Source: Phytophthora hibernalis (Eukaryota > Oomycota > Peronosporomycetes > Peronosporales > Peronosporaceae). Taken from it: a stretch of 64,000 nt of DNA. Position 1 is the first letter of the stretch, and each line of letters begins with the position of its first letter. A program made the translations under genes and the position numbers. The stretch covers positions 156,438 to 220,437 of the forward strand of contig JAAKBF010000154.1 in the NCBI GenBank assembly GCA_012656075.1. The letters run 5' to 3'. Shown here piece by piece: positions 23,001-33,453 of this stretch. The notes beneath the pieces are model-generated. The model had not been told where the DNA came from. It saw only the letters and a program-made list of their open reading frames with translations, and made no database searches.

Positions 23001-25438
23001 TGCCCCGCGCGCTGGTGGTTACGTTACGGATCGTTTCCTTACTGGTCTTCGCCCTCAGGAGTACTACCATCATTGTATGGCTGGTCGTGAGGGTCTTGTT
23101 GATACTGCTGTGAAAACCAGTCGTAGTGGTTACCTGCAGCGTTGTTTGATCAAGCACCTTGAAGATCTGCAAGTCGGCTACGACCACACTGTCCGCAACA
23201 GTGATGGTAACGTGATTCAGTTCCTGTACGGTGAAGATGGTGTCGACCCCGTGCAAAGTGCTTTGTTGTCAGGAAAGGATGATCAGTTCGACTTCCAGGC
23301 AATGAACCATCGCAGTATTTCGCACAAATACGGCATTAATGCTACGTTTTTCGAGAAGACGAAGCTTGACATCATGAAGCCCTTGAAGCTGCACGAGGAA
23401 GTTCGCGTCGCTAAGGACAACGACTTTGCCAGCACCTCATCGATGCTGAAGCCTGGTGTGAAGGCTATGTGCCGTCGCTTAAAACAGGGCGAGACAAAGT
23501 GGAAACGTGGCAGCATTGAGCTGGGTTTCCACGCTGCCGAGATCGTGGCTGTGGCAGAGGAGAACGAGGACGGCCGTGAGTGCAAGTACGACATCAAGTA
23601 CCTGGACACGGGTCTAAAGGCGTTCGGCGTTCCTCGCACTACCAAGTTCAAGGCTAACAAACCGACAAACGCAACTCGTGCTATGTCTGGTCGCGTTGAC
23701 ATCATCAATATTTCTCTTGAGGACCCTGTAATGCAGAGTTTGCCGCTGAACGATCACGTTGGGTTGATTTCAGAGAGAATCCAAGATAAGCTTCGCAGCT
23801 ACAACAAGCGCAACCCATCGTACTGCCTGGAACTTAAGAAGAAGAAGAAGAGCAAGAAGTCTAAAAGAGCAAGCACGCGGAGAATGACGATATTGATCGC
23901 GATGCTATGCAGTCAAAGCACACGGTGAGCCCGGACGCTTTCCAGCTTTTGGTGTGGGTCAACTACTTGCGTAGCTTGTGTGCTCCTGGCGAGTGCGTTG
24001 GTATCCTGGCTGCTCAGGGTATTGGTGAGCCGTCTACGCAGATGACGCTGAACACATTCCATCTTGCTGGTCACGGTGCTGCTAATGTGACTCTTGGTAT
24101 CCCGCGTTTGCGTGAAATTATCATGACGGCTAGTCAGAAGATGTCTACTCCTATGATGACTATTCCTCTTCGCGACGATGTTGAATCGTCAAGGGCCCAG
24201 GAGGTGGAACAGCGTTTGAACCAAGTTGCTCTTTCGGAGCTCATTAACAGTACTGACGGTGTTCGCGTGAAGGACGAGTTCCACAGCAGCGAAAATGGTA
24301 TTCTGTGGGTGCGTGATTACCAGATCCGTTTGACCTTCTTCCAGCTGAAGGAGATTAAGCGCGTTTTCGGACTGAGTGCGGATCAGGTGTTTAACTCTGT
24401 TGGGCTGAGCTTTGTGAGCAAATTGCTCACGCTAATCTCTCGTGAGATGAAGAAGAGTGGTGTGGCTGTTTCTGCTAAGGCGGAATCTAACAACTTTACT
24501 GCTCCTGCGGCATCTGACCGGAAAAAGAAGAACGATGATGACGATGATGATGACGACGAGCAGGGTACTCTCCGCTTCGGCAGCCGTGGTGAAGTCCAGG
24601 GCTATGGTGAGATGGACGAAGAGGATGAAAAGATTCGCAAGGCTCAGAACGATGATTCGGACAGCGATTCAGACGATGAGATGTCGGGTAACAAGACAAA
24701 CAACGACGCGAACAGCTCGGATGACGAACCCACCCAGCAGAAGTCTTTCGCTGTCGATGGCATGGAGTCCCTGGAGGTGTCGAACAGTGTGCGCAAGAAT
24801 CCTTACTTTGTGTTTTGCGGATGCAACAAAAGAAAAGTTACGTGGAGTTGCACCTGCGTTTCCCGACGCACTCGAAGACACTGCTGATGGTGCCGCTCGT
24901 GGAGAAGGTCGCGAAGCAGGTGCTGGTGCAGTACTGCCCAGGTATTTCGCGATGCTACCTGATCAACCAACGCATTGGTGAGGAGCAGGAGGAGAAGCCG
25001 TGTGTGCAGACGGAAGGTCTCAACTTCCAGGAGATCTGGGGCTTCGACGACATCCTGGATGTCAACAACCTTGCTACCAACGACGTCTACAAGGTGCTAC
25101 AGACGTACGGTGTCGAGGCCGCTCGCGCTAGTATTTCGAAGCAGATCATGGATGTGTTCGGTGTGTACGGTATCAGTGTCGACCCGCGTCACTTGAGCTT
25201 GCTTGCCGACTACATGACTGCGCAGGGCGGATACATGCCGCTCAACCGTATGGGCATGAACAACAAGGGCTCGTCTATTCAGCAAATTACGTTCGAGACG
25301 TCCATGAAGTTCCTGTCGCAGGCCGCTTTGGGTGGGCTGGTGGACAAGCTAGAGAGTCCGTCCGCTCGATTGGTGCTCGGCCAGCCCCCGCGCGTGGGTA
25401 CGGGCAGCTTCTCGCTTTTGCAGCCCATTGCATTATAA
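20043..25438 (+). CDS. RPA1: DNA-directed RNA polymerase I largest subunit (RPA1/A190)
   Basis: The ATG is at 20043 and the stop at 25436. The N-terminal zinc clamp is [17 protein letters not shown] (near 20240), followed by a second zinc site (CENCGA, about 20690). The catalytic NADFDGDEM motif, which binds the active-site Mg, is at 21895-21921. The bridge-helix and jaw regions follow, including [18 protein letters not shown] near 24030. Pol I rather than Pol II or III is indicated by the absence of heptad repeats, the long acidic insert in the jaw (about 24520-24730, corresponding to the A190 expander/DNA-mimicking loop) and the RVGTGSF C-terminal ending. The length of about 1,790 aa fits. 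The frame changes at a GC dinucleotide run (20755-20766), at an A run near 23864, and twice near 24810-24840. No intron signals are present there, so consensus errors are likely. Role: synthesis of the large rRNA precursor in the nucleolus. Confidence 0.93.
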
Positions 25439-25522
25439 GCAGAAGTCACCCACAGTAGCAAATAGAAGTGCAGCAGGTACAGCACGAGCCATGTCCATAT
25501 TTTCATGACTGCAACCTACTAC

Positions 25523-25544
25523 AATATACACGTTCGTAAAGCTA
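25523..25544 (+). repeat. Left copy of 22-bp direct repeat flanking the CRN gene
   Basis: Contains ACACGTTCGTAAAGCTA and is identical over 22 bp to 27018-27039. Another 9 bp of similarity (ACATCGTCT) continues 27 bp further on in this copy and immediately after the right copy. Confidence 0.8.
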
Positions 25545-25592
25545 GAGAGGTGTTTTGCGTTGTATATTCCACATCGTCTCATCCCATGATGG

Positions 25593-26807
25593 ATGTCGAA
25601 TTTCGGTGAAGCTCTTGCTAAATTGTGCGTTCGCTGGTGGAGCGATAAGTGTGTTCACTGTGGAGATCGACGATGCTGCGACGGTGTATCAGTTGAAGAA
25701 GTTAATCAAATCAAAGCGGAGAAACCAGTGACGGTCACCTGTGACGCGAACGACCTGGTGTTGTCCCAGGCGAAGAAGGAAAATGGCACATGGCTGACGG
25801 AGAACGAGGTGTTGAGCGGCGTGGGGCCCACTGGTCGGACAGTTCTGATGGCGATGGGGGCAGAGCTCGCGTTTGCTGGTTTATCAGAGGAAGACGTGAG
25901 CGCTCAAGTCGACCATAGGGAAGCTGCAAAAGGAAATGGCCCCATTCACGTGCTGGTGGATGTTCCTGGATGTGCGGGATCGGAGGCTATTGTGACTGGT
26001 TTACCCTCAATTGACGTGTTTGGAAACTTTGTGGCGACGGAGATAAAAAAGCGTTTGAGGCCCGAGCTACGAAGCGGCCGATCTACTTGCTGTCCGACCT
26101 TGATTCAGAGCACCAAGAACGGATGGCAAAGAAAATGCGACTCAGTCACGAATACGTAACTTTTGATGAGCCCACTCCTCGTCAGATGAACGTATTCTGC
26201 CGTATACCTGGTTGGACGTCTTGAAAGATGCAGACACTCAGCGGACTAACTACACGGCGTATCTGGAGACCCATCTCAAGACAGTTCTGGACGAGAAGGA
26301 TCTATCATGGCTGGATGTCGCCAAGGATGAGACGCTCTTGTCAGTTTCTGACCCTCGGTTGCCATTGTCTATGAGAGGAACGTCTGATGTTCTACTTGTC
26401 GACCGCAGGTCAATTCAAAATCTTGAACCGCTTGCTGTTGTACGCACGATTGTCGAACTGAAGAAAAAGTGGAGCCGCACCATAAACCCCAAGCTTTTGG
26501 AGAGCTGGTATCTGCTAGTTTGAAAGCGCCCCTGAATTGTAGTCCAATTGGATTGTTGACGGATTTGAACGACCAATGGCCCTTCTCGTGGTTCAATGAG
26601 AATAGCGTATTGACTCATGTCAACATCGTACACCCGAAGAACGCGTTTGACTTCATTGCGGCAGCGACTGCTGCGCCTGGGAGCTCGAAACCATTCCGTG
26701 TGCCGTTCATCGATCGGCCATTGACAGAGTTTCTATTGGAAAGGCGGAGGGAGTACGCAGTGCACTTGGTGCAGTCAACGCCCATGTACGCCCACATGTA
26801 TGAATAG
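25593..26807 (+). pseudogene. Crinkler (CRN)-family effector gene, frame-disrupted
   Basis: The N-terminal CRN header is recognisable by position: a degenerate LxLFLAK-type motif (LVLSQAK, 25755-25775), then WLTE, GLSEEDV, and the HVLVxxP-type junction motif (25944-25967) that in CRNs separates the conserved N-terminus from exchangeable C-terminal domains. The C-terminal part contains a D...ELK pattern (SDVLLVD near 26386-26403, ELK at 26455-26463) compatible with the PD-(D/E)xK nuclease-like domains reported in some CRNs. The canonical N-terminal frame (from about 25606) has no ATG, and the frame changes near 25725, 26050, 26215 and 26490. Because neighbouring housekeeping genes are also broken, true decay and sequence error cannot be told apart. 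CRNs are secreted or translocated proteins acting in host nuclei; no classical signal peptide is visible here. Direct repeats flank the gene. Confidence 0.75.
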
Positions 26808-27252
26808 TTTATCTTATCGATCCTGGCATAATCATGAACGAGTATTGTGAGCTCTACTCAAAGTTTCCGAGCGCGATTGGTTGAGTAGATCGAATATTAC
26901 CATATACTTCGAAGTACATGGTAGTAGTGATCGTTTCTTACATCGACCCCCTCCTTAATGTTATGAGTGTTCTCTGAAAAATTATTTCAGGGGTGCAAAG
27001 TGGCAGTCGCTAACTTGAATATACACGTTCGTAAAGCTACATCGTCTTGGATTCCAGCGAAGCTGGGGCAGGTAGAGACTGAATGCTGAGCCTGCGTGGA
27101 AGCGTTTTGGTCTTGTTTGTTGGCGGGGAGTTCAAACTCAAACGACGAGGCATCGGTGGCTTTGGTAGAGAAGGTGAGTTTATCACGGTCTCCCGTACGG
27201 AGGTCGGTCGATCTCCAAAATAATTCCTAACATGAAAGCAGAATAATGATGA
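26808..27252. other. Intergenic region with near-perfect palindrome
   Basis: No convincing ORF. A 24-bp near-palindrome centred on TACTTCGAAGTA lies at 26899-26922 (11 of 12 base pairs match), followed by the right direct repeat at 27018. Beyond 27253 lies the end of the minus-strand gene. Confidence 0.45.
27018..27039 (+). repeat. Right copy of 22-bp direct repeat flanking the CRN gene
   Basis: Same orientation as the copy at 25523; the pair brackets the CRN gene at about 1.5 kb spacing. Confidence 0.8.
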
Positions 27253-28667
27253 TCACAAGGAGGAGGTGAAAAGATCAAAAGCAAGTACATACTCATAGCG
27301 TTCTTTCTTCCAGTACTTCTCGAAATGAATCAGGAAGTGCTTGATGACCTGGAAGAGTGTTTAAAAATGTCAGTTATTTCATCATTCGCAAGAACTAAGA
27401 GCAACTTTACGAGCTGTTACGCACATCTATACGATCCGATTTGAGGACGTCTGTGATTTTGAGAGCGCGGGGCGAAGATGATGCCAAAGCTAGCCACATC
27501 ACTTGTAGTAAACCTCTAATGAGTAGCAGCATACAAATGTGAGCAATGCGTAAGAGGGAATATTTACAGGGCCCTCATACTTGAGATTTCGATCCGCAGG
27601 AAGAGTTTTATCAAGACATGTCATCTTTGATAAGCGCACGAGCATCTCACAGAATGCGTCGTACGTCAGAACCCGGTCGTATTCTGTGGTAGGAGTTTTG
27701 GGAGGCTGTCGATGTAGATGCTTCCGAACTCGGTCGTTGTTAACACACCGTGTGCAATGATACCATATTTGCGCCCATACGCGACAGATTCTGCGTAGCT
27801 CATGTGAGACGGGCAAAACTGTGCCATTTTCGTGTCGATCTTTTCGAGCTTGCTATGACTCTGCGCTGCGTAATACAGGAAGATCTACAGCACGCGCGGC
27901 ACAGGATAATCACTGCAATTGTGGTACGTGTTGAGGGATCTAAACTTACTTTTGTAAGTGGATCTTCGAAGGCAGTAAGAACTTTCTTGCAATCCTGCAG
28001 TTCTTGTTCGACAACCACACGGATTCTAGCACCACGTTAGCCAACTTTTGAGTTTTGTTTTTGTTGTAGCCACCACATACCTCGACTTTGGTTGCTTTTC
28101 CAAACAGGTGCGCACAAGTGAATCGTACGCTCGGCTTGGATCCCGGTCTCCTGACTTCAAAAAGTAGCAGACAACATCTTCACAGTCAAGCGCTAAACAA
28201 AAATCACAATGAGCTCCGCGGTCTCGCACCATTTTTGCAAAATGCAGAAGCAGAGCGAGGAACGCAGTGAAATCTAATTTCTTGCTGCTATCACGATCAG
28301 TTGGGTGGGTTTTCAGGAAAGCTTCACACACGATGGCGACCTCCTTTTCGATCATTTTCGCCTCTTCGGTGTTCTTCCCGTCAATAATGCCGCAGTCCTG
28401 CAGAAGCTTGACCACGTTCACGATGCGGATGCGTGTGGGGTCTTCGCTCGAGATCTGCAAGGTGTAGGCCGTGAAAATCTCCCATAGTCGCTCCTGCTGC
28501 GAGCGCTTACGAGCGGCCACGAGACTCGCGTCGAACGGCGAGTCGTACTTCTGCTTGCTCAGATCCTTCGCCTCCTCTAAATGCAGGGTCTTGGCCACAC
28601 TGGTGTTGAAGCTGCGTCGTCGCCCATTTTCACTGCCTGGTGTCGTCGTCCCGCTCGCGTCCGCCAT
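27253..28667 (-). CDS. Unassigned multi-exon protein with EF-hand-like helical segments
   Basis: The ATG at 28667 (MADASGTTTPGSENG) starts exon 1 (28667-28081). The 55-bp intron 28026-28080 (GTATGT...GCTAG, with GCTAACG branch) leads to exon 2 (28025-27950), and the 65-bp intron 27885-27949 (GTAAGT...GTAG) to exon 3, which ends near 27568. The last exon is probably 27348-27253 (VIKHFLIHFEKYWKKE...). At least one further exon lies around 27430-27510, but its borders are unclear. The frame changes once near 27735. Helical stretches such as VVKLLQDCGIIDGK and LTYDAFCEMLVRLSK resemble EF-hand or TPPP-like helix pairs, though clear calcium loops are not visible. I do not assign a function. It is divergent from the zinc-finger gene, with 221 bp between start codons. 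Confidence 0.6.
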
Positions 28668-28888
28668 GGTAGTCGTCCGTCGTTCAATCAGATCTGACAA
28701 CAGCAGCACTAACTTTAGCTAGCACAACTTCAACAACTTCAACTTTAATGTAGCCATTTCGAAATTATGTGTGCCCCACCTGAAATATTTTATTCTTTTA
28801 CATGTTAAAAATAAAACCCTGTATTTTAATCTGTAGTGGACCTGAAATTGGGTGGTGGACACTAAGTATCCTCGCATAGCGAACGCTG

Positions 28889-30089
28889 ATGGAGTCGCGC
28901 GATCAGCTCCTGGCGACGCCGGCACTCGAGAAGTTCGAGGAGAATGAGCAACTGGCAGGTGCGCGTCGCAAGCGCGAGGACGAAGACGAAGATGAGGAGG
29001 CGCAGAAGCGGCGCTCGCTGAGCAAGCAGGCGCGGCGCCACAACTGGCAGCCCAAGTACGAGATGGAGTTCGGCCTTCTGGCCATCGAGCGCGACGCCGT
29101 GTCCGGGGACGTGCTGCTGGCCATGTGCGGCTTCTGCAAGGCCTTCGGTCGCGAGGGCAAGTACGAGCAGCTGGTGCAGGCAGATCAGGAGGCAGGCAAC
29201 GACTCGAAGAAGCGGCGGCGACGCTCGTTGACCACCACCAAGTTCTTCCGAGCGTTTAGGGTGGACAACATCCGCAGCCATCTGCAGGGTGCCCACCCGC
29301 GGCGATGGGCCGAGTACGAGCAACTACCCAAGCAGGAGACACTTCGTGCGCGCTATCTGCAGCTCCAGGGCGAGCTGCAGACGTACGACCACCTGCCCAT
29401 GGACGACGTGGTGCTCAATGCAGAGTCGGAGATTGCGTACGCTCAAGCGCAGGCACTTGCACAGGCGGCGGCCATCAGTGAAGCACAACATGCTGCTGCA
29501 CAAGCTGCAGCGGCGCAGGCAGCACACTGCACGCATAACTCGAGTGGTAGTCAAAGCGGGGCGCAGATGACGGCGTCGTTGGTACGTTTTGCGGATGTTG
29601 TTTAGTGTTGAATCATTGGGCTGATTGTGGTTCTGTACTGGTGAATTTTGACACTTTGTTTGACGTCAGAGTTACAACGGTAAGTCAGATGGTACTGCTC
29701 AATTGGTTATTTTGCGCTAGTTATAAATCGCGTACTGATTTCTTTGTGGTGTGGCTTTAGGTGCAGCTCCGAGTGCGGCGACAGGGTCAGCAGCTAGCTC
29801 TCGGGGCACGTTTGACTACGAGAAACATTTGACGGAGCAGATCGCGCTGGACCGCGAGCGTCTGGAGTTCGAGAAAGTGCGCTACAAGAAGGAGGTCGAA
29901 CTACGAGAGCGGGAGCTAACGCTTCGAGAGAAGCACATGGAGCAGAAGATCGCTTTGCAGGAGAAGTTATGCGAGGCGAATCGCGAGAACGCACAAATCG
30001 AGAGTGCCAAGTTCTACCGTTTAGCTGAGGTCCTACGCGATGCAATCACAGGAGCCCAAAGTTCATCGGAAGTAGCGTCCGTGGTGTAA
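28889..30089 (+). CDS. Zinc-finger (CxxC...HxxxxH) coiled-coil protein with 10-nt microexon
   Basis: Exon 1 is 28889-29581, exon 2 only 29670-29679 (AGTTACAACG), exon 3 29761-30089. All splice sites are GT-AG (GTACGT, GTAAGT donors) and the phases 0/1 fit only with a 10-nt middle exon, giving an intact 343-aa protein. An acidic/basic N-terminus is followed by CGFC (about residue 75) and SHLQGAH (about residue 131), a BED-like or C2H2-like zinc site also common in domesticated transposon proteins. An Ala/Gln-rich tract follows, then a charged coiled coil in exon 3 (ERLEFEKVRYKKEVELRERE...). DNA binding is inferred from the finger only. This is one of the few genes here without frame damage. 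Confidence 0.75.
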
Positions 30090-30331
30090 TTGCGATGATC
30101 GTTCTCGATCGTGCAGCTCGGCTTATTTCGCTGCTTCACATTCACGTGAAGCATGATCAGTTTCCAGTAACTTCGTCAGCTTGTCTTGGAACTCGTTACT
30201 GCGAGCTTAGCGTCGCTAAATGCCGTCGAGCAGTATTAGAGCGTTGCAGACAACCATTCAGCACAAACGTGTTCAGGCAAATAGAAAAATACTTCGAAGA
30301 CCTATCATTAAAACTAAAAGCTTGTCTACCA

Positions 30332-32493
30332 TTACACCGCAGCAGCTGGTTCTGCATTGTCCACGACAACCGACTCCAAAGACTTCTTGACTTGGCGACT
30401 GCGGCGGCTCTTTTGCTTCACCGAGGTTTTCTTCTTCATATTGGCGCCAGTCGGCTGCGTAGGATCGCTAACGGCATCAAGTAGTTTCGGCTGGGAAATC
30501 ACGTCTTCGGATGTGCTGGCTTTCAGGTTTGACTCATCTCTACTCTCTCTCACCTTGGTATTCTTCGCGGCCACTTCAAATGTTTCACCTTTATTGCTTC
30601 TGGGTAACACCAGCTTTTCTGGTTCTTCTTCGTCGACAACGATAACTGTACTCGGTTTGACCTCCTCGACGAATCCGTTCGACTTCGCATCATAGTATTC
30701 TTTTAGCACGATGTCAAAATCCACGAGGTCAAATTCCAGCTCGCTTTCGTCCACAGCAAGCTCTACTTCTTGAATCTTTTCATCACGTGCCTCGTTCTCA
30801 GTACCATCTACCTCAATCTCCACATCAGCATCACTCGACTCCTGCAGCCCTCCTACTTGTATTGCTGGTTGCCACAAACTCTCTTCTGGCAATGCAATAT
30901 TTTCGCGTTGTGTCGCAATTTCCCGCTCGGGGTTAGTGTGAAGCACCTTCAACGTCGCCTCAGACGTTACTTCTAACTCTTCGTGGATAACATGTTTCTC
31001 TAGAATGGTTGATTCCGGTTCAACTTCACTCTCATTATCTTGAGTGGACCCCGATAAAACCACGGCCTCGTTGTCGAGCTCATTCCGATCATCCGTTTCC
31101 AGGGTAAATTCACGAGTAGAAATCGTCGCAGAAATGTCGATATCACCTAATTCGCTCGATTCGGAAGATGTCCCCAATCTTTGCTTGCTGCGCACCGGTT
31201 CGACGACTTCTTGGTTGTTTCGAGAGGGCAATGGAGTTTCTTCAGGCTTTCGATGAGGAACCTCCAAATAGCCCAGCACTTCATCATTTAGAGAGTGTTC
31301 GACATGAGCGGGTCGCGTATTCAGTGAAGTCTGGGACATAGATTTGGACCATCCGGGAATGCTCTGCTTGTCCTTCACACGAATGCGAACACTTTCGAAG
31401 CACTGGTATTCCTGCGCTTTGAGTGGGTTCGGTGGGTCACGGTAGCACGGGATGAAGTGATCCAGCGACTTGAAGGTCACAGGCACGATGCCTGCTTCGA
31501 AGGTGGATTGAAACTGCTTCTCACAGGTGTCCACATCGGATGTCGTTGCACAGCCCCAATAGGCCACCCAAGCAACACTTCCACCAGGCTTCAAATTCTT
31601 CCCGTCCAATGCAACCAGCAGTTCTTCGTCAACCATGGCAAAACTCGGGTCCACCTTGTAGATCTCAGGCGCAGGAAAGGTCGCCTCATACAATTTAGCC
31701 GGCACATCCACCACAAACATCACCGCCATGAGCACCATGAGGTACCTCGCACATCGGTGATGGTAATGCAGCAGCAGCCACGTATTCAGCATCAACAGCG
31801 TGCAATCAATGCCCACAGGCATGCATAACTCCTGGGCCAGCGTCCCTTCCCACTGCAGCAGCGCCGTATGACAGGTATCCGCCGCACGCTGCAGCTCGTC
31901 CATCTGCACATTCAGCTTGATCAGCGTGTTGTCCACATTGAAAACGTCCGGCAGCTCTCGGCAGATGGTCCAGTACAGCAGCACGAGTCCAAACACCACA
32001 AACGCCACATTGGCCAGTGCACGACCCAACAGTTCCTTCAAGGAGTGACATTCCAACGGCCAGAACCTGTCCAGTATCATAAAATCAGCAAATTACATCA
32101 CAAACCTATACAATCTATAGCCTTCTCACCCGAATCCTTTGTGCCTCAAGAATGGGGCGCAGAGCACCAGTAACGGCGCGACTGCCACGACCAGCAGCGA
32201 CCACAGCGTCGACCGGAGGAAGCCAGGCGTGTCGACCACCGAGACGTCCACAAACTCTCCATTCTCACTTTCACTGTCGCTGCCTGGATGCTCCTGCACG
32301 TACTGGTCCAGGAAGTCCCCCAGTTGGGGCGGCGCTTGAGGTTCTCCAGTCGCTCCTCGATGTACTCGGGCGAGCCCACGTCCAGCGGTGGCAGCACATG
32401 GCTGTGCTCGGGCGATGACGTCGCGCTGTCGACGCCGTCGTCGTAGCTGCTCTCGGCCTCCGGTTCGTCCGGCGCCCGCAGCCGCATGCGCAT
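30332..32493 (-). CDS. Multi-pass membrane protein with long acidic/Ser-rich C-terminal tail
   Basis: Exon 1 starts at 32493 (MRMRLRAPDEPE). It carries a hydrophobic helix near its end (LWSLLVVAVAPLLVLCAPFL, about 32165-32225) and splices through an intron at about 32069-32132 into the large exon ending at 30332. Exon 2 adds three further hydrophobic stretches (ANVAFVVFGLVLLYWTI; TLLMLNTWLLLHYH; YLMVLMAVMFVVDV) within its first 130 residues, then a cysteine-containing globular part, and finally about 330 residues of acidic, low-complexity sequence ending in a basic patch (KKKTSVKQKSRRSRQVKK). One frame change lies at a G run near 32332 in exon 1. The family is not recognised. It is convergent with the zinc-finger gene and divergent from TIM22, with 146 bp between start codons. 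Confidence 0.7.
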
Positions 32494-32639
32494 CGTCTTG
32501 TCTCGGCTTCAGAATTTGGCTCTGACGACGACTGAGACGATATAAAATACCTACGATCCAGCATATTACTGAAGTTAGGTTACGTTTACAGAAGATTTAC
32601 CGTAAAAGACGTGGAAATTGTGGAGGCATTACCATAATC

Positions 32640-33372
32640 ATGAGTGACTCGCAGACGCCGAGTATGGGGCAGATCGCGGCCTACCGCGCCATGGAGTTCG
32701 CGGACGATTCTCGCGAGAGCTGCTGGAAGAGAAGCATCGTCGCGTGTGTGGCTGGGGCTGCTATGGGCGTGGGGCTGGGCACGTTCCTCGGCACGTTCGA
32801 AGGCGCCCACGGAGAGTTGGTGGGCCGCAATATGCGCGAACAGGTACTGAGAGCTAATTGACTGGGTATTTGTATGCAATAAAGAGGGCAATACTGAATG
32901 CAATGTATTATTGTGGTTGTACAGCTCTACAACGGCTTCAGCAAGTCGATCAAGGCTGGTTACGTACGCAGCGTCTACTTCTCCAAGGCACGTGGCTGTG
33001 GTGCAAGACTGGGTTAATGCAATGAAGGACCTGACTAATTGATGCAATTGATGCGGTGGACAGGAGTTTGCACTTGTGGGCAGCATCTTCGCTGGAGTTG
33101 AGTGTGTGATTGAGCGTGAACGAGCGGCGCATGATATCTTGAACCCGCTCTTGGCTGGCGGTGTGTCGGGTGGTGCACTGGGTGCGTGGGCGGCGCGCAG
33201 TTCTGGTGCAAAATGTACGTTGTACGGGACTGGTAGATTCAAGTTGAGGTGCTGATCTGTTGTGGTTTTGTGTTGGATTGCAGTGCTGGTGAAGAACACT
33301 GCCAAAGGTGCGGCGGGGTTCGCCGTCATGGCTGTCGTGTTTGAAAAGGGCATCGAGTTTATGACGAACTAG
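32640..33372 (+). CDS. TIM22: Mitochondrial inner-membrane translocase subunit Tim22 (Tim17/22/23 family)
   Basis: Four exons, 32640-32843, 32925-32987, 33064-33214 and 33284-33372, join in frame to 168 aa, a usual length for the family. Glycine-rich membrane helices are typical of Tim17/22/23 ([52 protein letters not shown]). The ESCWKRS start of the first helix, the ECxIExxR loop and the overall length favour Tim22 over Tim17 or Tim23. Intron 2 (32988-33063) needs a GC donor (AAG|GCACGT) to keep the frame; no GT donor in that exon does. Role: insertion of multi-pass carrier proteins into the inner mitochondrial membrane. It is tail-to-tail with the vasohibin-like gene, with 81 bp between the stop codons. 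Confidence 0.88.
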
Positions 33373-33453
33373 ACAGCAGATAGAAGACTGGGCAACAAAT
33401 AGACGCGCCTCGGGTAAATGCTGTATTCAGGAGACGAGCTTTACTCCTCTCGA

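Noticed and set aside
25593..26159. Taking the 188-codon ORF as a complete small protein
   Set aside because: Its first 45 codons are out of frame with the CRN header and its last 25 out of frame with the C-terminal domain; it is only the middle of a larger gene.
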